From: Altericroceibacterium xinjiangense
GTDB taxonomy: Bacteria; Pseudomonadota; Alphaproteobacteria; Sphingomonadales; Sphingomonadaceae
Length of the DNA stretch: 64,000 nt
NCBI RefSeq assembly: GCF_003958635.1
Contig: NZ_RSEK01000006.1
Location: 1 to 64,000, forward strand
Reading direction: 5' to 3'
The position numbers and the translations under genes were made by a program. Positions 43,712 through 53,034 of this stretch are shown here, piece after piece. The notes beneath the pieces were generated by a model. The model was given only the letters and a program-made list of their open reading frames with translations, had not been told where the DNA came from and made no database searches. Every line of letters starts with the position of its first letter. Position 1 is the stretch's first letter.

Positions 43712-44503
43712 TCAGTGCGTATTCGGGTTTCTCAGGGCTTGAAAATCCGGTTTTTCGTCCAGCGAATCGCTGAAGGGAAACCGTGGGAGGGAGTGGAACG
43801 CGCTGCGCAACGCCTCGCTCCACGCGGATGAAAGAGCGTCGAAGTAGGGGTCCCCCTGATCGATCCGCTGCGGGTGCCGGGGCACGCATTCGTCCCGCCC
43901 GATCACCAGCAGGTCCAGCGGGAGCCCGACCGAGAGGTTCGCCTGGAGCGTGGAGTCGAAGCTGACCATCAGCAGCTTGATTGCTTCCTCGAAGCTCATC
44001 TGCCGGTCATAGGCGCGGACCAGGATCGGCCGGCCGTACTTGGTTTCCCCGATCTGGAAGAAGGGCGTGTCCCAGCTGGCTTCGATGAAGTTGCCTTCCG
44101 GGTAGAGCATGAACAAGCGCGGCTCCTGCCCCTTGATCTGCCCCGCCAGAATCATGGATGCCGCGAACCGGCCGGTTCCGGTCTGTCCGTTCTCCGCCTG
44201 TGTCTCGCGCACCGTGTCGCGCAGGATGCGCCCGATCTCGCCCGCGATGCGGAACATGGTCGGCAGTTCGAACAGGGAATTCTGGCGGTCCTCCGGTGCC
44301 TTGCTGCGTTCTTCCAGCTGGCTTACCACTGCCTGTGTCGTGGCAAGATTGCCGGCCGTCATCAGCGCAACCACCCGCTCTCCCGGGATGGACCAATGGA
44401 ACATCTTGCGGAAAACCGAAATGTTGTCGACGCCGGAGTTGGTGCGGGTGTCGCTCATCAGCACAAGGCCGCAATCGAGCATCATCCCAACGCAGTAGGT
44501 CAT
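43712..44503 (-). CDS. Anbu (proteasome-type beta-subunit homologue) peptidase
   Basis: This 263-residue N-terminal-nucleophile hydrolase belongs to the Anbu family, an ancestral relative of HslV and proteasome beta subunits. The protein starts MTYCVGMMLDCGLVLMSDTR; removal of Met exposes the catalytic Thr. Family motifs include SDTRTNSGVDNISVFRKMF, ALMTAGNLATTQAVV and FFQIGETKYGRPIL. The start has AGGAGAA upstream. Three genes upstream on the same strand (ATP-grasp, alpha-E, transglutaminase-like) are its regular companions. In-vivo substrate is not known. Confidence 0.92.
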   Translation of the reverse strand: MTYCVGMMLDCGLVLMSDTRTNSGVDNISVFRKMFHWSIPGERVVALMTAGNLATTQAVVSQLEERSKAPEDRQNSLFELPTMFRIAGEIGRILRDTVRETQAENGQTGTGRFAASMILAGQIKGQEPRLFMLYPEGNFIEASWDTPFFQIGETKYGRPILVRAYDRQMSFEEAIKLLMVSFDSTLQANLSVGLPLDLLVIGRDECVPRHPQRIDQGDPYFDALSSAWSEALRSAFHSLPRFPFSDSLDEKPDFQALRNPNTH

Positions 44504-44546
44504 TTCTTCTCCTGTAAACCGTCCGCCCCGAACGGGCCGGGCGCGC

Positions 44547-45359
44547 TTACTGTTCCGCCTGCTGCTGTTCCACTGCAAGATTGACCGTCAGGCCCTCTGC
44601 CGAAGCGCCAAGGCTGGTCCCCAGAACCGGGGCGGCTTCGCGGTAATCGCGCCCGCTGGCGAGGCGCACATAGCGCGGATCGGGACTAATGCCATTGGAA
44701 ACGTCAAACCCGACCCAGCCTAGCCCAGGAACGTGCCCTTCCGCCCAGGCATGGGTGGCGCTCTGATCCACCCGGTCATCCATCATCAGGTACCCGCTGA
44801 CGTAGCGCGCCGGAATTCCGAGGAAGCGCGCCGCTGCGATGAAGATGTGGGCGTGGTCCTGGCAAACCCCGCACCCCCCGGAAACCGCTTGTTCGGCGGT
44901 GGTTTCCACCCCGGTACGTCCGGTTTCGTAGCGCACCCGATCGCGGATGCGGGCAGACAGCCCGTGCAGCAGGTCCAGACGGCCGCCATTCTGGTCCAGC
45001 CCCTCCACCAGTTTTCTCGTGCCCGGCCCCGGCCGGGTCAGGTCCGTCGCCCCGAGGAACGCCCACAGAGGCATGTGCCCGGAGTGCTGACCGATCACCC
45101 CCGCTTCATCCTGGGTCATCACCGTTCCTGAACAGGTGATGACGACATCCTGCGCATCCTGCGTCACGGACAGCAGCATTACCCGATTGCAGTTTTGGTC
45201 CTCGTAGGAAAATTCCTCCCGCGCATTCTCGTAATCGAACGACCAGTCGAGGACACGCTGCCCCTGGGTGCCCTTGGGAAACAAGCGCAGGCGCTGCAGC
45301 CCGTGCTTGACCGGCCGATCGAACCGGTAACGCGTGGTGTGGCGGATGGCGAGACGCAT
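44547..45359 (-). CDS. Transglutaminase-like cysteine protease family
   Basis: This 270-residue protein has an N-terminal bacterial transglutaminase-type beta domain (MRLAIRHTTRYRFDRPVKHG) and a catalytic core: Cys in GGCGVCQDHAHIFIAAARFL (about 167), His in SATHAWAEGHVPG (about 204) and Asp in GWVGFDVSNGI (about 219). It may cleave or transfer peptides made by the ATP-grasp/alpha-E pair. It is 43 bp upstream of Anbu and 15 bp downstream of the alpha-E gene. Confidence 0.9.
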   Translation of the reverse strand: MRLAIRHTTRYRFDRPVKHGLQRLRLFPKGTQGQRVLDWSFDYENAREEFSYEDQNCNRVMLLSVTQDAQDVVITCSGTVMTQDEAGVIGQHSGHMPLWAFLGATDLTRPGPGTRKLVEGLDQNGGRLDLLHGLSARIRDRVRYETGRTGVETTAEQAVSGGCGVCQDHAHIFIAAARFLGIPARYVSGYLMMDDRVDQSATHAWAEGHVPGLGWVGFDVSNGISPDPRYVRLASGRDYREAAPVLGTSLGASAEGLTVNLAVEQQQAEQ

Positions 45360-45374
45360 GACGTGCAGGTTCCC

Positions 45375-46340
45375 TCAATCGAGAAAGCGGTATTCCTCCG
45401 CGATCGTGTGGGCCAGCCTCTGGTTGGAGACGATGAAGTCGATCAGGAATTCATGCAAACCGCGATCGAATACTTCGTCGATCGTCCAGCGGGCAAGCTT
45501 CAGGTCCGCGTCCCGCAAGCAGGCATGTGCGGCCCCCTCTTCCCCGTGAATCCGGGCCAGCCGCGCGAGGTTGCTGCGCATGGCAGCGTAGCAGAACGAA
45601 AGGCTGCGCGGGAACCGATCGTCCAGGATCAGGAATTCGGCGATCGAACGGGCATCCATTCGTCCGGCGTTGAGCCAGCGGTAAGCGCGATCCCCGGAAA
45701 GCGAGCGCAGCACGTGATCCCATTGCGCAGTGTCGAGCGGCATGCCGACGTGAGCAGGCGACGGGAGCAGCACGTAATACTTCACATCCAGTATTCGCGC
45801 GCTGTTGTCCGCTCGTTCCAGCAAAGTGCCAATCCGGCTGAAGCAATAGATCTCGTTCCGCAGCATCGAACCATAGGTGGAGCCGCGCACTAGGCTGGAC
45901 TGGCGCCGAACCGCGGCGAGCGCCGTTCCCAGGCTGCTGGCCCGCACCGGCTTGGCCAGCAGGTCGCGCAGGGTCATCCAGCCTTCGTTGATTGCTTCCC
46001 ACACTTCGGCGGTGATTGCGGAACGGCAGGCCCGCGCGTTGTTGCGCGCGCGCTCGATCATCGTCAGCACGGATTCGGAGTTGTCCCGTGAGCGCAGCAC
46101 GAAATCGCACACCTGCGGGCCGTCATAGCCACGATGAGCCTCGTCGTACGCCTTCAGTTGCCCGAGCGTGGTAAGAACGGACCGCCACTCCTCGTCCGCG
46201 GCCGTAATCCCGCGCGTCAGGGCCATGCGATTGCCGGCTTCCAGCAGGCGCGCAGTATTCTCCGCGCGTTCGAGATAGCGGTAGATCCAGAATATGCCGT
46301 GAGCCACGCGGGCAAGCACCGGGGGGGGCTTGTCGTTCAT
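45375..46340 (-). CDS. Alpha-E domain protein
   Basis: This 321-residue all-helical protein matches the alpha-E family: VARVAHGIFWIYRYLERAEN (about 10-29), SVLTMIERARNNARACRSAI, WEAINEGWMTLRDL, then EIYCFSRIGTLLERADNSAR and ILDVKYYVLLP. The fold is conserved in amidoligase clusters but its activity is unknown. It overlaps the ATP-grasp gene by 4 bp. A run of eight C lies in codons 4-7 near the start, which could slip. Confidence 0.9.
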   Translation of the reverse strand: MNDKPPPVLARVAHGIFWIYRYLERAENTARLLEAGNRMALTRGITAADEEWRSVLTTLGQLKAYDEAHRGYDGPQVCDFVLRSRDNSESVLTMIERARNNARACRSAITAEVWEAINEGWMTLRDLLAKPVRASSLGTALAAVRRQSSLVRGSTYGSMLRNEIYCFSRIGTLLERADNSARILDVKYYVLLPSPAHVGMPLDTAQWDHVLRSLSGDRAYRWLNAGRMDARSIAEFLILDDRFPRSLSFCYAAMRSNLARLARIHGEEGAAHACLRDADLKLARWTIDEVFDRGLHEFLIDFIVSNQRLAHTIAEEYRFLD

Positions 46341-47761
46341 TCGCTAAGCACCCAGGTGTCCTTGGTCCCGCCGCCCTGGCTGGAGTTCACCACCAGCGAT
46401 CCCTTCTTCATCGCCACCCGCGTCAGGCCGCCCGGCACGATTTCGACGCCTTGCGGCGACACGAGCACGAATGGACGCAAGTCCACGTGCCGCGGAGCCA
46501 GGCCCTTGTTGGTGAACACCGGGCAGGTGGACAGCGCCAGAGTCGGCTGTGCGATATAGTTTTCCGGATGGGCTTCCAGTTTCGCGCGAAACTGGCGGAT
46601 ATCGCGCTTTGAAGCCGTCGGCCCGATCAGCATTCCATACCCGCCCGAACCGTGGACTTCCTTCACCACCAGTTCTTCAAGGTTGTCCAGGACGTACTTC
46701 AGGCTTTCAGGATCGGCGCAGCGCCAGGTTTCGACGTTGGGCAGCAAAGGCCGCTCACCCGTATAGAATTCGACGATTTCCGGAATGAAGGAGTAGATCG
46801 CCTTGTCGTCCGCGACGCCCGTTCCCGGCGCGTTGGCGATGGTAATGCGTCCGGCGCGATAGGCGTCCATCAGTCCGGGCACCCCCAGTACGCTGTCGGG
46901 CTGGAAACTCATCGGATCGAGGAAGGCATCGTCGATGCGGCGGTACAGCACGTCCACCGGACGAAACCCTCGCGTGGTGCGCATCTGCACTCTTCCGTCG
47001 ACCACGCGCAGATCGCCGCCCTCAACCAGTTCCGCCCCCATCTGGTCAGCGAGAAACGCATGTTCGAAGTAGGCCGAGTTGTAGTGCCCCGGAGTCAGCA
47101 CAGCAACCGCCGGCTTGTCCCCGGCGCACTCAGGTGCGCAGGCCGCCAGGCTCTTGGCCAGCCGCCGCGGATAGTTCGACACCGGCTGCACGTTCACCCG
47201 GGTGAACAGTTCCGGGAACATGCCCATCATCGTCTCGCGGTTCTCCATCATGTAGGAGACGCCGCTGGGCGTGCGGGCGTTGTCTTCCAGCACCAGAAAT
47301 TCGTCCGGACCGGTCCGCACCAGGTCGATGCCAAGAATATGGGTATAGACGCCGCCGGGCGGCTTCAGGCCCACCATTTGCGGCAGCCAGGCCGCATTGT
47401 GGCGCAGCAGCTCTTCCGGCAGGCGGCCGGCGCGGACGATTTCCTGCCGATGGTAGAGATCGTGGATGAAGGCGTTGATCGCCCGCACCCGCTGCTCAAT
47501 CCCGCGCGACAACCGTCGCCATTCACTGGATGAAAGGATCCGCGGGACCATGTCGAACGGGATCAGGCGTTCTTCCGCCTCTTCCCCGCCGTAAAGATTG
47601 AAGGTGATGCCCGTGCGGCGGAACACGCTTTCCGCTTCGAAGCCTTTGCGGCGCGCCCAGCCGGGGTCCTGCTCATCCAGCCAGCGCGCATATTCCCGAT
47701 AGGGGGCACGGACCGTCCCGTCCGGCTCATGCATCTCGTCAAAATTGGCCGGGCCGCTCAT
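46337..47761 (-). CDS. Circularly permuted ATP-grasp type 2 protein
   Basis: This 474-residue enzyme probably forms peptide-like amide bonds using ATP. It matches the circularly permuted ATP-grasp family: NLYGGEEAEERLIPFDMVPR (about 60-79), LGIDLVRTGPDEFLVLEDNA, TPSGVSYMMENRETM, ANAPGTGVADDKAIYSFIPE, KEVHGSGGYGMLIGPTAS and APRHVDLRPFVLVSP. The start MSGPANFDEMHEP replaces a long non-coding extension. It is first in the Anbu operon and 59 bp downstream of the alpha/beta hydrolase. Confidence 0.92.
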   Translation of the reverse strand: MSGPANFDEMHEPDGTVRAPYREYARWLDEQDPGWARRKGFEAESVFRRTGITFNLYGGEEAEERLIPFDMVPRILSSSEWRRLSRGIEQRVRAINAFIHDLYHRQEIVRAGRLPEELLRHNAAWLPQMVGLKPPGGVYTHILGIDLVRTGPDEFLVLEDNARTPSGVSYMMENRETMMGMFPELFTRVNVQPVSNYPRRLAKSLAACAPECAGDKPAVAVLTPGHYNSAYFEHAFLADQMGAELVEGGDLRVVDGRVQMRTTRGFRPVDVLYRRIDDAFLDPMSFQPDSVLGVPGLMDAYRAGRITIANAPGTGVADDKAIYSFIPEIVEFYTGERPLLPNVETWRCADPESLKYVLDNLEELVVKEVHGSGGYGMLIGPTASKRDIRQFRAKLEAHPENYIAQPTLALSTCPVFTNKGLAPRHVDLRPFVLVSPQGVEIVPGGLTRVAMKKGSLVVNSSQGGGTKDTWVLSE

Positions 47762-47820
47762 GGTTCTCCCTTGCTGCAATGCACCGTGACATGATTGTGG
47801 CGCGTTGCCAAGGACCTGCC

Positions 47821-48558
47821 TCAGTCGAGGTTCACTTCCCGGAGCACTGTCCAGATGGATTCCGGCGAGTAGGCGAAACCCAGGTGAGTGCAGTGCAGGG
47901 CCACTGCCCGGTCCCGCTCCCCCTCCCGGCCACACGATGCGTCCGGGGCGACAATCCCGTCTCGCGGGCTCCACAACGCCACTGTTTCCACCGGCGGCTT
48001 TTGCGGCACGTTGCAGGTGACGGGCGGTTCCTCGACCGAGTGCCCGGTGACGAGGTGATAAAGCCGCCAGGCGTTGTTGGCGTGTGGATCACCGGAGAAT
48101 GGCGATCCCATTGTAACGACCTTTTCCACTGCGTGAGGATGGAGCTTGGCCATTTCCCGTGCGAAGACCCCCCCGAGGCTCCAGCCGACGAGCACCAGCT
48201 TGCGGCCGTGCTTGCGGTGAAGCGCCTCGACGCGCAACGAGAGGACATCGAAGTTCTCCTCCGTCGGCCCGAAATTCCAGCCAAGCCCCCAGTCGTGGAC
48301 CGTGTGCCCTGCCTGCTCCAGCGCCCGGGCCATGCCCCGCATCCTGCCGGGATGCGTGAAGAACCCGGGCAGCAGCATCACCACCCCGGGGCGCCGGGCC
48401 GGCTCAACCATGATCTCCTGTTTCCGGAAGAGCTGGATGAAGACGTCCAGTTCACCCAGCCGGTGCCGCAGCGGCGGTCCCTTCACGCCCTGCGGCGGCT
48501 TACGGCAGACCAGCGCTGCTCGCCGCATCGCGCCTTGAAGGAAGTTGCCCTGCGTCAT
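47821..48558 (-). CDS. Alpha/beta hydrolase
   Basis: This 245-residue protein has the alpha/beta hydrolase fold. After [20 protein letters not shown] comes the nucleophile motif GWSLGG (Ser at about 136 in [20 protein letters not shown]); a late His in [10 protein letters not shown] and an Asp in WSPRDGIV complete a plausible triad. Family resembles lipase-like acyltransferases or PGAP1-like esterases. ATG 48558 is preferred over a longer frame. It is 59 bp upstream of the Anbu operon and could be part of it. Confidence 0.8.
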   Translation of the reverse strand: MTQGNFLQGAMRRAALVCRKPPQGVKGPPLRHRLGELDVFIQLFRKQEIMVEPARRPGVVMLLPGFFTHPGRMRGMARALEQAGHTVHDWGLGWNFGPTEENFDVLSLRVEALHRKHGRKLVLVGWSLGGVFAREMAKLHPHAVEKVVTMGSPFSGDPHANNAWRLYHLVTGHSVEEPPVTCNVPQKPPVETVALWSPRDGIVAPDASCGREGERDRAVALHCTHLGFAYSPESIWTVLREVNLD

Positions 48559-48620
48559 TGCGTGTCTGTCTGCTTCACCGTCCGATTGCACCGCGCGCGC
48601 TCAGCCCCCATATTCACGGG

Positions 48621-50807
48621 ATGACCGAACTTGTCATTCGCCGAGGTCTGGCAGAGCCCGACACGTCCGGCAACTTCACGCCTCATAAACCCGCGCGCCC
48701 GGAAAAGAGCCAGGGCGGCAAGCCGTTCACGCTGGTGTCCGATTACCAGCCCGCCGGCGACCAGCCCACTGCGATCGGAGACCTGACAGCGGCGGCGAAC
48801 GAGGGTGAAAAGACGCAGGTCCTGCTCGGCGTTACCGGATCGGGCAAGACGTTCACCATGGCCAAGGTGATCGAGGAACTGCAGCGCCCCGCGCTGATCC
48901 TTGCCCCCAACAAGATCCTTGCGGCCCAGTTGTACGGCGAGTTCAAGAGCTTTTTCCCCGACAACGCGGTCGAATACTTCGTCAGCTACTACGACTACTA
49001 CCAGCCCGAAGCCTACGTCCCCCGGTCGGACACCTACATCGAGAAGGAAAGCTCGGTGAACGAGGCGATCGACCGGATGCGCCACTCCGCCACCCGCGCC
49101 TTGCTGGAACGGGATGATGTGATCATCGTCGCTTCCGTGTCCTGCCTCTACGGCATCGGCTCCGTCGAAACGTACTCCGCGATGATCTTCGACCTCAAGA
49201 AGGGGCAGGAAGTCGATCAGCGGGAAATCATCCGCAAGCTCGTCGCCTTGCAGTACAAGCGCAACGATGCCGCCTTCGCCCGCGGCAACTTCCGCGTGCG
49301 CGGCGACAATCTGGAGATCTTTCCCTCCCACTATGAAGACACGGCGTGGCGCGTCAGCTTCTTCGGCGACGAGATCGAGGAGATATCCGAATTCGATCCG
49401 CTGACCGGCAGCAAGGGCACCAGCCTCGATACGATCCGCGTCTACGCCAATTCGCACTACGTCACGCCCGGGCCGACGATGAAGCAGGCGTCCGAGGCGA
49501 TCCGGTTCGAACTGGCCGAACGGCTGAAGGAATTGCACGCCGAAGGCCGCCTGCTCGAAGCCCAGCGGCTGGAGCAGCGCACCCATTTCGACCTTGAGAT
49601 GATTGCGGCGACCGGCAGCTGCGCGGGCATTGAGAATTACTCCCGCTTCCTTACCGGCCGCCTGCCGGGCGAACCCCCGCCGACCTTGTTCGAATACCTG
49701 CCGGACAATGCGCTGCTGTTCGTGGACGAAAGCCACCAGACCGTGCCTCAGATCGGCGCGATGTCGAAGGGGGACCACCGCCGCAAGATCACCTTGGCCG
49801 AATACGGTTTCCGCCTGCCGTCGTGCATCGACAACCGCCCGCTGCGCTTCAATGAATGGGACGCGATGCGCCCGCAGACGTTTGCGGTTTCAGCCACGCC
49901 CGGCCAGTGGGAAATGGATCAGACCGGCGGCGTCTTTGCCGAACAGGTGATCCGTCCGACCGGGCTGATCGATCCGCCGGTAGAAATCAAGCCGGTGGAA
50001 GACCAGGTACAGGACTGCATCAACGAAGCGCGGATCACCGCGCAGAGGGGCTACCGCACGCTCGTCACCACGCTGACGAAACGAATGGCGGAAGACCTGA
50101 CCGAGTTCATGCACGAACAAGGGCTCAGGGTGCGCTACATGCACTCCGACGTCGAAACCCTGGAACGCATCGAGCTGATCCGCGACTTGCGGCTGGGCGT
50201 CTATGACGTGCTTGTCGGCATCAACCTGCTGCGCGAAGGACTGGACATTCCCGAATGTGGGCTGGTCTGCATCCTCGATGCCGACAAGGAAGGTTTCCTG
50301 CGTTCGGAAACCTCGCTTATCCAGACCATCGGCCGCGCTGCCCGCAACGTGGAAGGCCGGGTGATCCTTTATGCGGACCGGATTACCGGCAGCATGGAAC
50401 GGGCGATGGCGGAAACCGACCGCCGCCGCGAAAAGCAGCGCGCCTACAACGAAGAGCACAACATCACCCCGTCGACGATCAAGCGGCGGATCGCCGACAT
50501 CGTCGCCGACACCGCCAGCCGCGACGGCGTGCTGATCGAAACGGGAGACGAGGAACGCAACAACCTCGTCGGGCACAACCTGCGCGGCTATATCGAGGAT
50601 CTGGAAAAGCGCATGCGCAACGCCGCCGCGAACCTCGAGTTCGAGGAAGCCGGCCGCTTGCGGGACGAGATCCGCCGCCTGGAAGCCGACGAACTGGGCC
50701 TTCCCGATGCGGAAAAGAAAGCCCCGATCGTCGGCCGCTCCAACGAAGGTAAGCCCGGCACGCGGAAAACGCGCTACGGCAAGACGCAGAAGAAGTGGGG
50801 GCGGTAA
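48621..50807 (+). CDS. uvrB: Excinuclease ABC subunit B
   Basis: This 728-residue helicase-like subunit of nucleotide excision repair verifies DNA damage. It has the Walker A motif GVTGSGKTF (about 73-81), the beta-hairpin [20 protein letters not shown], the DEAD-like motif FVDESHQT, motif [18 protein letters not shown] and the UVR domain ([20 protein letters not shown]). The length includes a short N-terminal extension. The ATG at 48621 is chosen over an upstream frame that overlaps the hydrolase promoter. No LexA box is obvious. Confidence 0.96.
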   Translation: MTELVIRRGLAEPDTSGNFTPHKPARPEKSQGGKPFTLVSDYQPAGDQPTAIGDLTAAANEGEKTQVLLGVTGSGKTFTMAKVIEELQRPALILAPNKILAAQLYGEFKSFFPDNAVEYFVSYYDYYQPEAYVPRSDTYIEKESSVNEAIDRMRHSATRALLERDDVIIVASVSCLYGIGSVETYSAMIFDLKKGQEVDQREIIRKLVALQYKRNDAAFARGNFRVRGDNLEIFPSHYEDTAWRVSFFGDEIEEISEFDPLTGSKGTSLDTIRVYANSHYVTPGPTMKQASEAIRFELAERLKELHAEGRLLEAQRLEQRTHFDLEMIAATGSCAGIENYSRFLTGRLPGEPPPTLFEYLPDNALLFVDESHQTVPQIGAMSKGDHRRKITLAEYGFRLPSCIDNRPLRFNEWDAMRPQTFAVSATPGQWEMDQTGGVFAEQVIRPTGLIDPPVEIKPVEDQVQDCINEARITAQRGYRTLVTTLTKRMAEDLTEFMHEQGLRVRYMHSDVETLERIELIRDLRLGVYDVLVGINLLREGLDIPECGLVCILDADKEGFLRSETSLIQTIGRAARNVEGRVILYADRITGSMERAMAETDRRREKQRAYNEEHNITPSTIKRRIADIVADTASRDGVLIETGDEERNNLVGHNLRGYIEDLEKRMRNAAANLEFEEAGRLRDEIRRLEADELGLPDAEKKAPIVGRSNEGKPGTRKTRYGKTQKKWGR

Positions 50808-50891
50808 GGACCGGCCCGGTTTCGCCCTGCTTCCGACCGTTCCGCCTGACAGGACTGCTTGACCGGTCCGGCTCGAGCCGCGGCGCCGAGT

Positions 50892-52055
50892 TCAGGTAGT
50901 TGCCAGCCGATCGTGGCGCGTGCCGGGCACCTGCGCTTCTCTGGACGAGAGCAGCGCGGCAAAGATCGCCGCGTGCTCTTCGCAGGAGTGATCGATGCTG
51001 TAGGCCAGGCTGGCTGAACGGGAAGCCTGCGGGAGGCGCCCCTCAAGCCCTTCCTCAAGCGCCGCTGCTAGTTGCGCCTCGTCTTCGGGGGCGACGGGTT
51101 CACGGGCGCCGAGATCCCGCAAGAGCTCCACCACGGCAGGCGAGCAGGCGGTCGAGACCACGGGGCAACCGAATGCGACAGCTTCAAGCAGGGTTGCCGG
51201 CAGATCTTCCCAGCGCGAAGGCAGGGCCACCATGGTCGCGGAAACGTAGTGGGGCCGCAGATCGGTGGTGAACCCGGCAAAGTCCACGCGGTCGGCTATG
51301 TTCAGATCTTTCGCAAGGGTTCGCAGCGCATCCTCTTCGGGACCGACGCCGCACAGCCGCAATTGCCACTCCTTGTCCCTCAACCTCGCTGCCGCGCGTA
51401 GCAGCAACGCTTGGTTCTTTTGACGGGAAAGCCGCCCGACGCACAGGATCAGCGGCGGGTCGGCGGGGACGCCTGAATCCTGCCGGCGCACCGCGGAATC
51501 GTCGACGTAGGGGTTGTGGACGAACCGGGTACGCGCGGGAATGTCAGCCCCCAGTTCTGCCAGTCGGGCAACGCCGCCCGCGGACAGGACAAGGATCTTG
51601 CGGGCTCGCCGCAGGATGCGGCCGTACATCCTCTTGCGCAGCCAGAGCTTGTGCGCGGGCAGCCCCGCCTTGAGGACGGGATTTGTCATCTTGGGCACGA
51701 AAGCGCCAGTATAGCCCGCCAGGGTCGTCGCCAAATAGGCCGCAACGTGAGCATGGTTGCCGGGTGAGTGGAGTATTCCCGGGTTTCTCCGCCGCAGGTA
51801 CCGAGCCAGCGCGGGAACGGCCGCGATCATGCGCGCGCCGCGGGACAAGCCCTGTACGGCTCCGACAGCATGAACAGGTATCGCCGGATCGAGCAAGGTG
51901 CGGACAGGGCCAGCATCGCGAAGCACCAGCATTTCCACCCGGAAACCTCGACGGTGGAGACCGTTGGCGACATGGCATGCCACTCGCTCGACGCCGCCGG
52001 GCCCGAAGTGGTCGAGCAGAATGGCAATTTCCGGCGGCTGATTCACCTGAGTCAC
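50892..52055 (-). CDS. Glycosyltransferase family 4 protein
   Basis: This protein of about 387 residues is a GT-B fold glycosyltransferase that probably adds a sugar to a surface glycan. It has the N-terminal GPGGVERVACHVANGLHRRG motif, the C-terminal ILCVGRLSRQKNQALLLRAA and the donor-site EDLPATLLEAVAFGCPVVST with the E-x7-E-like pattern. Start is set at GTG 52055 (VTQVNQPPEIAILLDHFGPG) because GGAAG lies seven bases upstream; a frame open to 52160 is possible. The sugar donor is unknown. Confidence 0.8.
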   Translation of the reverse strand: MTQVNQPPEIAILLDHFGPGGVERVACHVANGLHRRGFRVEMLVLRDAGPVRTLLDPAIPVHAVGAVQGLSRGARMIAAVPALARYLRRRNPGILHSPGNHAHVAAYLATTLAGYTGAFVPKMTNPVLKAGLPAHKLWLRKRMYGRILRRARKILVLSAGGVARLAELGADIPARTRFVHNPYVDDSAVRRQDSGVPADPPLILCVGRLSRQKNQALLLRAAARLRDKEWQLRLCGVGPEEDALRTLAKDLNIADRVDFAGFTTDLRPHYVSATMVALPSRWEDLPATLLEAVAFGCPVVSTACSPAVVELLRDLGAREPVAPEDEAQLAAALEEGLEGRLPQASRSASLAYSIDHSCEEHAAIFAALLSSREAQVPGTRHDRLATT

Positions 52056-52346
52056 TGAAACGCTTCCACAATATTCCGGATGACAGGGCCGGCTGCTTTG
52101 CACAAGAGCGGCTGGCATGACAGCCGAAGGTGCGCCTGAAGCCGAATTCAGGTCAGGCAACTACCCTTGGTTTTTGTCAGAACGAAGACGACGTCATCAC
52201 CCGCCATCCGGGCCGGGAGGAAGTGTCCGGAGTCAAGGCAAACGCAGTTGCTGCCGCTCTGCTGGCCGCTGCCAATCCCCCGGGCGTTCGGGCGAGGGCT
52301 GCCGATCTTTCTGGACATGGCAAAGGCTTTCCGCAAACGGAACATC

Positions 52347-53021
52347 ATGTCTGGTTTGCCCTGCACAACGCCCCTTCACGGCACGATCCCTCGTAAAAGG
52401 GACAGCCGCTGGAAAGCCAGCGGGGCGCGATTGTTTCCTCTTCCGGCGCTGTGCCTCGCCATACTCACTGCGTGCCAGCAACAGGACGCCGCGCCGGATA
52501 ATGTCCAGCGGATCACCCTTTCAGAAGTGCCGGCCACCAGCGCGCCTGCCGCGTCCGAGGACGCGCCTGAAGACGCGGTCACCCTTTCCGACGCCGATGA
52601 CGTCCCCGGACCCGACACCAGCAACGCCCGCTGGATAGTCGCGAGCGACGGACGCGCGATCGTGTTCGGCGATCCGGGCGGGCCGCCGCTGATCACGCTC
52701 GGCTGCGAAGTGCGCGCCAATCCGCCACAGATGCGCATCGTCCGTCACGTTACGGCCGAACCGGGGGCGAAGGCGCTGTTCCCGGTGCTGGGCAACGGCA
52801 CCGTCTCGCGCTTCAAGGTCGATGCGCAAGTCCTGAACGGGCAGTGGGCCTGGGCGGGATCGCTGCCCGCCCGCGATCCCGACCTGGACGTGTTCACCGG
52901 GCGCGGCCGGCTTCTTGCTACCTTGCCCGGCGGCGGCACGGTGGAGATTGCCGGCAGCCGGCTTCCCGGGGAATTCGTCCGCTGGTGCCGATCGGGCGGC
53001 CAGTCCCCCACACCGGGCTGA
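52347..53021 (+). CDS. Hypothetical lipoprotein
   Basis: This 224-residue protein has a lipoprotein-type hydrophobic segment ending LCLAILTACQQQ (Cys at about 43), a Ser/Ala/Pro/Asp-rich linker, and a beta-rich C-terminal domain with ARWIVASDGRAIVFGDPGGP and LITLGCEVRANPPQMRIVRH. The start is uncertain: ATG 52347 gives a long N-region, and further in-frame starts lie at 52317 and 52167. I see no known domain. The gap 52056-52346 holds no other supported gene. Confidence 0.6.
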   Translation: MSGLPCTTPLHGTIPRKRDSRWKASGARLFPLPALCLAILTACQQQDAAPDNVQRITLSEVPATSAPAASEDAPEDAVTLSDADDVPGPDTSNARWIVASDGRAIVFGDPGGPPLITLGCEVRANPPQMRIVRHVTAEPGAKALFPVLGNGTVSRFKVDAQVLNGQWAWAGSLPARDPDLDVFTGRGRLLATLPGGGTVEIAGSRLPGEFVRWCRSGGQSPTPG

Positions 53022-53034
53022 TCGGCTTTCCGGC

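Noticed and set aside
50809-50868. GGACCGG/CCGGTCC as a uvrB terminator
   Set aside because: The arms are only 7 bp with a loop of more than 40 bases and no T-run.
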